Shown here in pieces: positions 1-6,948 of a DNA stretch of 6,948 bases. Location: contig JAFAPG010000760.1 of NCBI GenBank assembly GCA_019247235.1, positions 1 to 6,948 on the forward strand, read 5' to 3'. The translations under genes were made by a program, and so were the position numbers. Source of the DNA: Acidobacteriota bacterium (GTDB lineage: Bacteria > Acidobacteriota > Terriglobia > Terriglobales > Acidobacteriaceae). Every line of letters begins with the position of its first letter. The first letter of the stretch is position 1. The notes under the pieces were generated by a model. It searched no databases. It saw only the letters and a list, made by a program, of their open reading frames with translations, and was not told where the DNA came from.

Positions 1-1863
<1,863 letters not shown>

Positions 1864-1879
1864 ACTGGCGCTAGCGCAC

Positions 1880-3304
1880 TCACCACTTTAGTTGTTCGGC
1901 GACGAAGGGATTCACCAGAACAAACACACTTCCCTGAAATAGGCGATCGCCGCCCGAAGCAGCCGTAATGCGGATTTCGGCGAAATCTTGGCTTTGCTCG
2001 GTAGGCGCTATAACCGGCACGGCCACCGTCATTTCCCCGTCTTCAGGCACCTTAACCGAAAGGCTTTCGCTTTTCTGCCGCCAACGTTCGGGAAGCGACG
2101 CCGAAACCGTCAGGTTTGCCCCCCGGGCTTGAGGATTGCGGATCACCACGGGAATGGTCAGAGTGTCGCCGGGCCGCACGGCGATTTCCGCGCGCCGAAA
2201 ACGCAAGGATCCGAGCTCATGGGCGCGCCAAAACTGTTGGTAAAAACCCCAGGGCCCGCCTAGCGAGAATTCAAGGTTTCGCGCTACCTCCGGCGGAGAG
2301 CGTTGCGGCGGGGTGAAGGGGATGGGCGCGGCGTCTATGCCGTCCCAGACATCGGCCGTCACCGCTCCAGAGACCAGCGATTTTCCCAGCCACAGGCGAA
2401 CCGGTTCAGGGAAATACCCCGCCTGTTGTAACTTGGCGGTGATTGAGTCGAGATCCTCTCCAGCGTCAATGCGTCGATTTAGAGTGGGATCGGGAGACTG
2501 CGTCAAGTACGGGGCAGCCGCGGCTGTCGCCAGGGCGAGGTAGGCGCGGTGGCGCTCGGGAGAGATCTGCTCTCCGGAGTACTCTGGCCCGTGCCCACGA
2601 AAAAAGCCGGTATCAAAAGCATCGCTGAAGTAATACAGCTTCTTCGCCTGCCAGGGGCGAAGGCCTTCAAGGGCATTTTCGTATTGACGAATTGGGGCGG
2701 CCAACTGCCAGGCAAATGCAGCCGGGTCCCCGGCCAGATCGAAAGCCTCGGTGGCGATGACGCCGGCCGCCTGATGATCTCCATGATTTTCCCCAGCCAC
2801 GCTTGCTGGCAGCCAGGTCAACACGATCTCCGGACGGGTGAGGCGTAGTATTCGAACCGTCTGTTCAACGACCGAAGCTGCCGGCCAGGAGGCTAGAGAG
2901 ACCAGCACGTTTTGACTGGAGGTGTCGCGTCCATCCAGAAACCAAACCTTGGTGATGCCAAGCAGGCTCAACGCCCGCCGACCCTCCATCTCCCGCACCA
3001 AGCCCAGAGCACGAGCATGTTCGCGGCCGGTCGAGTTCGCCCCCGAGTCACCCCGCGTGCAGTAAACGACCGCGATGTGCTTATGCTGATCAAAACTCTC
3101 ACGCGCGAGATAACTGGAAACCAGGGTTTCATCGTCGGGATGCGCCACCACCACCAGAATGTCGCTTTTCAAACGCTCGTCGGGGACAAAAATCTCGGCC
3201 GCTCGGACTCCTCGAACCAGCAAGAGAACGACAACCAGGTGCAAGCATTTCGAATAAGTCACGGCGTCAACCCACGATCCCCAAGTCTTGCGCTGGTAGT
3301 ACAC
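1880..3304 (-). CDS. Exported PIG-L/LmbE-family deacetylase with C-terminal NEW3-like domain
   Basis: A zinc-dependent N-acyl deacetylase of the PIG-L/LmbE (MshB-like) family; the substrate is not readable from sequence. Numbering from the GTG at 3304 (474 aa): hydrophobic stretch LHLVVVLLLV (21-30) with cleavage plausible after VRA (~35), which suggests export; PIG-L core ~48-250 with AHPDDE at 54-59 and HGDH at 174-177. By MshB analogy H55, D58 and H177 bind zinc and D57 is the base. TRGDSG at 83-88 is also typical. Residues ~375-465 form a beta-rich domain like NEW3 (GDTLTIPVVIRNP), probably for polysaccharide or wall contact. The start is uncertain. GTG 3304 lies 5 bp after the upstream stop, with AGGA only 3 nt away. 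GTG 3262, 14 codons later, gives a more compact 21-residue signal peptide but a poor ribosome site. Probably co-transcribed with the gene ending at 3310. Confidence 0.9.
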   Translation of the reverse strand: MYYQRKTWGSWVDAVTYSKCLHLVVVLLLVRGVRAAEIFVPDERLKSDILVVVAHPDDETLVSSYLARESFDQHKHIAVVYCTRGDSGANSTGREHARALGLVREMEGRRALSLLGITKVWFLDGRDTSSQNVLVSLASWPAASVVEQTVRILRLTRPEIVLTWLPASVAGENHGDHQAAGVIATEAFDLAGDPAAFAWQLAAPIRQYENALEGLRPWQAKKLYYFSDAFDTGFFRGHGPEYSGEQISPERHRAYLALATAAAAPYLTQSPDPTLNRRIDAGEDLDSITAKLQQAGYFPEPVRLWLGKSLVSGAVTADVWDGIDAAPIPFTPPQRSPPEVARNLEFSLGGPWGFYQQFWRAHELGSLRFRRAEIAVRPGDTLTIPVVIRNPQARGANLTVSASLPERWRQKSESLSVKVPEDGEMTVAVPVIAPTEQSQDFAEIRITAASGGDRLFQGSVFVLVNPFVAEQLKW

Positions 3305-3309
3305 CCATC

Positions 3310-3987
3310 CTAGGCACGTCTTCTTCCGTCTTCAAAGGCGTGCTTGAGCTCGAGCTGTGCCTGAGCTTCGCGGCGTTCGGCTTCAAACTGATCGGCTTGG
3401 GCAAGCAGGCGTGGGCTCGCCTGAGCCCACTCTCCCGAGAGACTCACCAGGCCAGAGGCGGCCAGGCCTTGGCCAATCTGTTCGATCTCAGAAGGCGTGC
3501 TTTCTACATACAAAGCATCGATGGGATCGGCAATCGAGGTCTGGTTGCCTCTAAGCCAGCTTTCCCAGAAAACTTTGCGGGCCAGAAGTGTACTGATCTG
3601 CTCGTTCGTGGCCCGACCAAACACCCAGCGCTTGCGTTTAAAGTCGTAATACCGGCTGGAAAACTGCACCGGCACTCGCTTTCCAGATTTAACAAACTCG
3701 AGCTGCCTGCGATCTACTTCTTTACGGAGAGAATTAATGACCGGCCCCTCGACATCTTTCGCTGCGAGCGAAGGCAACACCTCTCGCACCGTGGCCGACA
3801 AGTTCACCGCCACCGGAGCATGCAAACCGTCGCTACCCGCCAACCGTACATCCCCATGCAGTACCGAGAAATCGGCTCCTGAACCGGATTGGTGAAAGGG
3901 CCAGCCGAGCTCAATAAACAAGGGCAAGCCGCTCAGCGTGACGTATAGACGTCCAGTCGATTCGCGATCGAGTTCCGGCTGGTTCAT
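3310..3987 (-). CDS. Conserved-looking protein of unknown function (225 aa)
   Basis: I do not recognise a named domain. The protein is cytoplasmic by appearance: no signal peptide or membrane helix. The first half is beta-rich and hydrophobic in short patches (RLYVTLSGLPLFIELGWPF). A basic/aromatic middle follows (SSRYYDFKRKRWVFGRATNEQ), then a helical part. The last ~30 residues (QADQFEAERREAQAQLELK) are highly charged and likely helical or coiled-coil. ATG 3987 is preferred over an in-frame GTG six codons upstream (4005), because GGGGA sits 6 nt before the ATG and would fall inside the longer version. The stop (TAG 3310-3312) is 5 bp from the deacetylase GTG, so the pair probably forms an operon and may be translationally coupled. 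Reality as a gene is supported by the clear ribosome site, tight spacing and uninterrupted frame; function is unknown. Confidence 0.8.
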   Translation of the reverse strand: MNQPELDRESTGRLYVTLSGLPLFIELGWPFHQSGSGADFSVLHGDVRLAGSDGLHAPVAVNLSATVREVLPSLAAKDVEGPVINSLRKEVDRRQLEFVKSGKRVPVQFSSRYYDFKRKRWVFGRATNEQISTLLARKVFWESWLRGNQTSIADPIDALYVESTPSEIEQIGQGLAASGLVSLSGEWAQASPRLLAQADQFEAERREAQAQLELKHAFEDGRRRA

Positions 3988-3993
3988 TGAGAT

Positions 3994-3998
3994 TCCCC
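3994..3998 (-). promoter_or_regulatory. Ribosome binding site deciding the start at 3987
   Basis: On the minus strand GGGGA lies 6 nt upstream of ATG 3987. The alternative GTG at 4005 lies upstream of this site and has no comparable purine run, so the site favours the shorter protein. Confidence 0.6.
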
Positions 3999-4063
3999 AA
4001 TTCACGAAGATGCGAAAGGGAATTTTACGACCGTCGAAGGCCGGAGGGAAATAGAGAGCTGGA

Positions 4064-4109
4064 GAAAGGCAGAAGCCGCATGGGTTCGAGTCCCTGGGGA
4101 GCTCCGCTG
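4064..4109 (+). other. tRNA-like 3' half (possible tRNA remnant)
   Basis: In the gap between two minus-strand genes, GGTTCGAGTCC (4083-4093) matches the TpsiC-arm/B-box consensus of tRNAs, as GGG-TTCGAGT-CCC (4082-4094): a 7-nt loop closed by three G:C pairs. The next two stem positions do not pair (T:T, A:G), so the arm is degenerate. It is followed by GGAGCTCC (4098-4105) where an acceptor strand would be, but there is no CCA. Upstream to ~4020 I find no D arm, no standard anticodon arm and no 5' acceptor strand complementary to the 3' end. It is therefore not a functional tRNA. It could be a fossil of a tRNA 3' end, such as integrases leave, or chance. Confidence 0.3.
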
Positions 4110-4119
4110 ATAGATGGAA

Positions 4120-4500
4120 TTACCGGCCGGCGCGCGCGGCGGCCGCCTTGGGCTGTAAAGTTGCCAGTTGCCGCAATAACTCATCCGTTCCGCTACCTGT
4201 GTCGGTATGGGCATCGACGTAAGGATGGCGCGAACCATCGGTATGCAAGACCAGTACGCGGATGGTTGGGTTAGTCTTCTTCGCCATGTAGGGAAGGTGG
4301 TGCCGGTCGTTGCGGGTGAGGCTGGCGCCGAGAACAACCAGCTCAAAGTTTCCACTCTTGAGGGCATCGAGGACCCCACGACGTCCGAGCACCGGCTGGG
4401 TCAGATAGCCAGCCTTTTGAAGCGCAGCGGTTTGCTCGGCCAGTAGCTCTTCATCGAGCTCACCGTAAAGAATCGAGGCCGAGGGAGTGGCGTTGGTCAT
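4120..4500 (-). CDS. Stand-alone degenerate receiver (pseudo-receiver) protein
   Basis: A 126-residue single-domain protein whose pattern fits a CheY-like receiver fold: beta1 ILYGELDEE (10-18), an amphipathic helix (19-31), beta2/helix2 (34-50), beta3 FELVVLG (52-58), and beta4 RVLVLHTDG (81-89). The phospho-acceptor Asp expected at the end of beta3 is Gly58. The usual acidic pair after beta1 is altered (E14, D16), and no conserved Lys is evident in the beta5 region (VDAHTDTGSG). Aspartyl phosphorylation is thus unlikely, and the protein may act by protein contact. From memory, short receivers of this kind with a Gly in place of the Asp are frequent in Acidobacteriota. No output domain or partner kinase is attached. 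ATG 4500 is supported by GAGGA 7 nt upstream. The C-terminal tail (AAAARAGR) is low complexity. Function beyond the fold is unknown. Confidence 0.8.
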   Translation of the reverse strand: MTNATPSASILYGELDEELLAEQTAALQKAGYLTQPVLGRRGVLDALKSGNFELVVLGASLTRNDRHHLPYMAKKTNPTIRVLVLHTDGSRHPYVDAHTDTGSGTDELLRQLATLQPKAAAARAGR

Positions 4501-4507
4501 GGAATGT

Positions 4508-4512
4508 TCCTC
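4508..4512 (-). promoter_or_regulatory. Ribosome binding site of the pseudo-receiver gene
   Basis: GAGGA on the minus strand, 7 nt before ATG 4500: good complementarity and standard spacing, supporting this start. Confidence 0.6.
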
Positions 4513-4666
4513 GATGAAACCTTAGCAATCGAGCTCTAGATTGAGAACATAACTGAAGACCACGCCCCAACGGGTTCGAGCGAGAGAGCTCGCAAGCGTC
4601 TGCCTACCCCCCCTCAAATTTGCCCCCCTTCGGGTGATATTTGCATCCAGTGTTACAGTATTGCCG

Positions 4667-4672
4667 AAAGGA
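4667..4672 (+). promoter_or_regulatory. Ribosome binding site of the DUF2911-type gene
   Basis: AAAGGA ends 9 nt before ATG 4682. It favours this start over an in-frame upstream start at 4634 and the next in-frame ATG at 4688. Confidence 0.55.
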
Positions 4673-4681
4673 AATTTGGGA

Positions 4682-5146
4682 ATGCGCATGCTCCTTTGTC
4701 TTGTGGCGATGCTTGCTCTCGCCGCCGAGGCCCTGGCCGATAACCAGACAACCTACTGCACCTTCGATGATGGCAATCAAGTCAGCGTGCAATACAACGC
4801 CGGGGCAAAAGACCCGCCGCGAAACGGACGCGTCTGGTCTCCCGGCATTACCTTGTTTGTACAGACCCCGCTAACTTTAGGCGGCCGGGAGATCGCTTTG
4901 GGCGCCTACTCGGTCCATCTCATCCCGGAAAAGAAGAATTGGACTCTCATCGTGAACAAGGGAGTCAGCGCCGGCGCCAGCTATAACGCCGCCGAGGATG
5001 TCGCTCGTTCCCCCATGGAGATCGGCGAAATTCCTGAAGCGGTGAAAAATCTGCAGCTTACATTCGCCCATATGGCGGCCAAGCAGTGCAGTCTGCAGGT
5101 GTACTATCAAAAAACGGGCGCGTTTGCCGAGTTTACGGAAAAGTAA
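4682..5146 (+). CDS. Small secreted DUF2911-type protein
   Basis: A 154-residue protein resembling the DUF2911 family, a small beta-rich extracytoplasmic domain of unknown function common in Acidobacteriota and Bacteroidota. Residues 1-19 form a signal peptide (MRMLLCLVAMLALAAEALA, cleavage expected before D20). The core reads as in the family: VSVQYNAG (34-41), GRVWSPG (49-55), then VQTPLTLGGREIALGAYSV (60-78), where family members have the 'G.DLPAG.YSLF' segment, followed by HLIPEKKNWTLIVNK (79-93) and a C-terminal QLTFAH...LQVYYQKT pattern (125-145). The mature protein has just two cysteines, C26 and C136, near opposite ends, which could form a disulfide after export. ATG 4682 is chosen because the signal peptide then begins properly and AAAGGA precedes it. 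It is followed by the separate kinase transcription unit; no clear terminator lies between them. Confidence 0.85.
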   Translation: MRMLLCLVAMLALAAEALADNQTTYCTFDDGNQVSVQYNAGAKDPPRNGRVWSPGITLFVQTPLTLGGREIALGAYSVHLIPEKKNWTLIVNKGVSAGASYNAAEDVARSPMEIGEIPEAVKNLQLTFAHMAAKQCSLQVYYQKTGAFAEFTEK

Positions 5147-5203
5147 GCCGCTCGAGACGCTCTCAACCTGCGCGCTGCCAACCCGGTCTGCGCTCGCCAG
5201 GGT

Positions 5204-5233
5204 TTGACCGATATCCTGGCCACTCCTTATCAT
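5204..5233 (+). promoter_or_regulatory. Sigma70-like promoter for the kinase gene
   Basis: TTGACC (5204-5209, 5 of 6 to TTGACA) and TATCAT (5228-5233, 5 of 6 to TATAAT) are separated by 18 bp. Transcription would begin near 5240, giving a leader of about 33 nt before the TTG start at 5273. Predicted from sequence only. Confidence 0.6.
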
Positions 5234-5239
5234 TGTCAT

Positions 5240-5263
5240 TGCTCTCCTGACGATGCTCTCCTG
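5240..5263 (+). repeat. Tandem 10-bp direct repeat in the kinase leader
   Basis: TGCTCTCCTG occurs at 5240-5249 and again at 5254-5263, with a 14-bp period. It lies between the predicted transcription start and the start codon. The core CTCTCCT is pyrimidine-rich and partly resembles the anti-Shine-Dalgarno sequence. Its role is unknown. Confidence 0.7.
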
Positions 5264-5276
5264 TGAGTTCCGTTGA
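5253..5276 (+). CDS. Possible 7-codon leader peptide overlapping the kinase start
   Basis: ATG 5253 opens a reading frame for MLSCEFR whose TGA (5274-5276) overlaps the kinase TTG (5273-5275) in a TTGA arrangement. Such stop/start overlaps allow a terminating ribosome to reinitiate, which could help a TTG start that lacks a good ribosome site. No clear Shine-Dalgarno precedes the ATG, and it would lie only ~13 nt from the predicted transcript 5' end. It is a hypothesis; chance occurrence of so short an ORF is easy. Confidence 0.2.
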   Translation: MLSCEFR

Positions 5277-6948
5277 TCGATTCGACAGTTTCGCACTTTC
5301 GCATTCTTCGGAAATTGGGTAGCGGCGGCATGGGCGTAGTCTATGAGGCTGAAGATCTGAGCCTCGGTCGCCATGTGGCGCTGAAACTCCTGCCTCGTGA
5401 CGCTGCCCAGAACGCCCCCTCCCTCGAACGCTTCCGCCTGGAGGCCAGAACCGCCTCCTCCTTGAATCACGAAAACATTTGCACCATCTATGAGGTTGGC
5501 GAGCATCAAGGACAGCCCTTCATAGCCATGGAGCTGCTCGAGGGCGAGTCCCTGCTCACCCGGATGTTGTCGCGTCCATTTTCTTGCGACGAAGTTCTTG
5601 AATTGGCGATTCAGCTTTCTGACGCTCTTGATGCCGCGCACCGCAAAGCGATTGTCCATCGCGATATCAAACCCGCGAATATCTTCTTAACCACCCGGGG
5701 GCGAGCCAAAATTCTCGATTTCGGGCTGGCCAAACTCGCGCGTCAGCATGAACAAGTTGTGGTCACAGCTGGGGCGACGCTCGACAGCCCCCTGCTTACC
5801 AGCCCCGGGATTACAGTCGGCACTGTCGCCTACATGTCCCCTGAGCAAGCTCGCGGTGAGGAACTCGACGCTCGAACTGATCTCTTCAGCTTTGGTGTTG
5901 TTCTGTATCAAATGACCACTGGCCGTCTGCCATTTGATGGGCCTACCTCGGCGGTAATTTTTCATGCCATTCTCGAGAAGACCCCGGCTCCTCCCGCCGA
6001 TCTAAACCCACTGCTGCCCCCGGCCCTCAACCAATTGATCGTGAAGACCCTGGAGAAAGATCGCGAGATGCGTTGTCAATCGGCAGCCGAACTGCGCGCC
6101 GATCTCAAGCGAATCAAGCGCGGAGCGACTTCGTCGTTTGAAAGTGGGGGTCGCCCGATCACGACTGGGTCTGTCGCTGCCGCTGACTCAGGAAAACAGA
6201 CGACGCTGATCGCTGCACCGATTGCCTCTCAAAGCACATGGACCAGCGCGCCGACTCGACCCGCCAATGCTGCGGGGTCGCGTAAGTGGGCCATCGCGGC
6301 TGCCGCGCTCGCCGGCCTGCTCATCCTCGCTCTAGCGATCCTCGTCAGCTCCAAGCTGCTCCACCCTGCGAGCGCCGGCATCAGTCCGCTGAATATGCAA
6401 ATTTCCAAGCTCACGGAAAACGGCACAACGCGTTCCGGAGCGATCTCTCCCGACGGGCGGTTTGCCGCCTTCGTAAGACGCGAGCAGGGGCTCTGGGTAA
6501 AGCAGATTGCAACCGGCAGCGAAGCCCAGGTCGTAGCTCGAGGACCAGGGCAATTCGTCGGCCGTCCAACTTTTTCCCCCGATGGGGACTATATTTTTTA
6601 CCAGCACACTGATCCCGCCAACGAGGACGAGACGCTTCTATTCTCGGTTCCTAGCTTGGGGGGAACGCCACAACGAGTTCTCGATGACCTCAGCACGCCC
6701 GTCAGCTTTTCCCCGGGAGGTAAGCAAATGGTTTTTGCTCATTTTGACGCCGGCGAAAAGAAAGGACAGCTGGTCATTGCCGGCAGCGATGGCAACAATC
6801 GACATGTGATTGCCGAGCGCGAGGGATTTGCGCTCAACGAGTCGGCACCCTCCTGGTCAGGAGATGGAAAGCTCATCGCTATGCCGCAGTACGAGCTGGG
6901 CAAAGAGGGCCTGAGTAAGGTGCTTATCTTCGCCCCCGATGGCCAACA
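5273..6948 (+). CDS. Transmembrane serine/threonine kinase with extracytoplasmic PD40/TolB-like repeats (3' end outside window)
   Basis: Hanks-type kinase fused to a sensor-like beta-propeller region, an architecture abundant in Acidobacteriota; 558 codons are visible. Kinase domain ~8-281: glycine loop GSGGMGVVY (16-24), ATP lysine K38 (VALK), helix-C E57, HRDIKPAN (129-136, catalytic D131), DFG (149-151), a long Thr/Ser-containing activation segment ending GTVAYMSPEQ (183-192), and helix-F D203. All catalytic residues are present, so it should be active. A Ser/Thr/Ala-rich linker (~282-336) precedes one membrane helix (W339-S359, followed by K361). The outer part has PD40-like units at ISPDGRFAAF (391), FSPDGDYIFY (434), FSPGGKQMVF (479) and WSGDGKLIAM (528), expected to continue past the edge. 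TTG 5273 is chosen because an in-frame TGA at 5264 excludes any earlier start and MIDSTVSHFRIL matches the usual beginning of these kinases. Only a weak GTGAG (5263-5267) precedes it. The ligand and targets are unknown. Confidence 0.95.
   Translation, partial: MIDSTVSHFRILRKLGSGGMGVVYEAEDLSLGRHVALKLLPRDAAQNAPSLERFRLEARTASSLNHENICTIYEVGEHQGQPFIAMELLEGESLLTRMLSRPFSCDEVLELAIQLSDALDAAHRKAIVHRDIKPANIFLTTRGRAKILDFGLAKLARQHEQVVVTAGATLDSPLLTSPGITVGTVAYMSPEQARGEELDARTDLFSFGVVLYQMTTGRLPFDGPTSAVIFHAILEKTPAPPADLNPLLPPALNQLIVKTLEKDREMRCQSAAELRADLKRIKRGATSSFESGGRPITTGSVAAADSGKQTTLIAAPIASQSTWTSAPTRPANAAGSRKWAIAAAALAGLLILALAILVSSKLLHPASAGISPLNMQISKLTENGTTRSGAISPDGRFAAFVRREQGLWVKQIATGSEAQVVARGPGQFVGRPTFSPDGDYIFYQHTDPANEDETLLFSVPSLGGTPQRVLDDLSTPVSFSPGGKQMVFAHFDAGEKKGQLVIAGSDGNNRHVIAEREGFALNESAPSWSGDGKLIAMPQYELGKEGLSKVLIFAPDGQ

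Larger units (their letters stand above)
4501..4681. other. Divergent intergenic region with C runs and small palindromes
   Basis: This 181-bp gap separates the minus-strand pseudo-receiver gene from the plus-strand DUF2911 gene, so promoters for both should lie here. I could not find a convincing -35/-10 pair for either direction. Visible structure: GCGAG-AGAG-CTCGC, a 5-bp stem with 4-nt loop at 4580-4593, and two C runs (seven and six) on either side of the palindrome CAAATTTG (4615-4622). Confidence 0.5.

Noticed and set aside
1868..1877. Palindrome GCGCTAGCGC between clpB and the convergent deacetylase gene, considered as a bidirectional terminator
   Set aside because: It is a perfect 10-bp palindrome with no room for a loop and no T run on either side, so it does not make an intrinsic terminator.
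2912..3313. 133-codon plus-strand frame opposite the deacetylase N-terminus
   Set aside because: It is the antisense of the PIG-L catalytic core and signal peptide, with no domain or ribosome site of its own.
3340..3882. 180-codon plus-strand frame opposite the 225-aa unknown gene
   Set aside because: The minus-strand frame has a good ribosome site and operon-like spacing with the deacetylase gene, while the plus-strand frame has neither and looks like a shadow.
4064..4109. Complete tRNA or tmRNA gene
   Set aside because: Although the T-loop consensus is present and the end resembles a tmRNA 3' end, no 5' acceptor strand, D arm or anticodon arm is found upstream, and a tmRNA body would have to overlap a protein gene.
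5153..5166. Small hairpin GAGA-CGC-TCTC after the DUF2911-type gene as a terminator
   Set aside because: The stem is only four pairs and is not followed by a T run.
4877..5659. 260-codon open frame on the minus strand across the DUF2911-type gene and the kinase N-terminus
   Set aside because: It overlaps two plus-strand genes with clear family motifs, runs through the intergenic promoter region, and its product shows no recognisable domain. Long antisense frames are expected in GC-rich coding DNA.

Overview
The window looks like chromosomal DNA of a moderately GC-rich member of the Acidobacteriota (Terriglobia type). Three things point that way together: a serine/threonine kinase fused through one membrane helix to TolB/PD40-type repeats, a short receiver-like protein whose phospho-acceptor Asp is replaced by Gly, and a PIG-L deacetylase with a C-terminal NEW3-like domain. 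The assignment rests on family recognition, not on a marker gene. I see no transposase, integrase, phage gene or CRISPR array, and no complete RNA gene.

Layout. (1) 1-1863 (+): the C-terminal ~70% of the ClpB disaggregase, cut by the left window edge. (2) 1880-3304 (-), convergent with clpB and only 16 bp away: an exported PIG-L/LmbE-type deacetylase with a C-terminal NEW3-like domain. (3) 3310-3987 (-): a protein of unknown function ending 5 bp before the deacetylase start, so the two are probably co-transcribed. (4) 3988-4119: a short non-coding gap holding a tRNA-like 3' half (TpsiC-loop consensus) on the + strand. (5) 4120-4500 (-): a stand-alone degenerate receiver protein. (6) 4501-4681: a divergent intergenic region with two C runs around a palindrome. 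(7) 4682-5146 (+): a small secreted DUF2911-type protein. (8) 5147-5272: an intergenic region with a good sigma70-like promoter, a 10-bp tandem repeat and a possible 7-codon leader. (9) 5273 to the right edge (+): a Hanks-type kinase with transmembrane helix and extracytoplasmic PD40 repeats, started by TTG and cut by the window end.

How they fit. The products belong to general stress and surface biology: protein disaggregation (ClpB), extracytoplasmic amidohydrolase activity (PIG-L), a secreted beta-rich protein (DUF2911), and two signalling proteins (pseudo-receiver, transmembrane kinase). No single pathway is evident. The most unusual parts are the kinase leader region and the pseudo-receiver gene bracketed by tRNA-like repeat fragments. 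There is no clear evidence for a wholly new multi-gene system.
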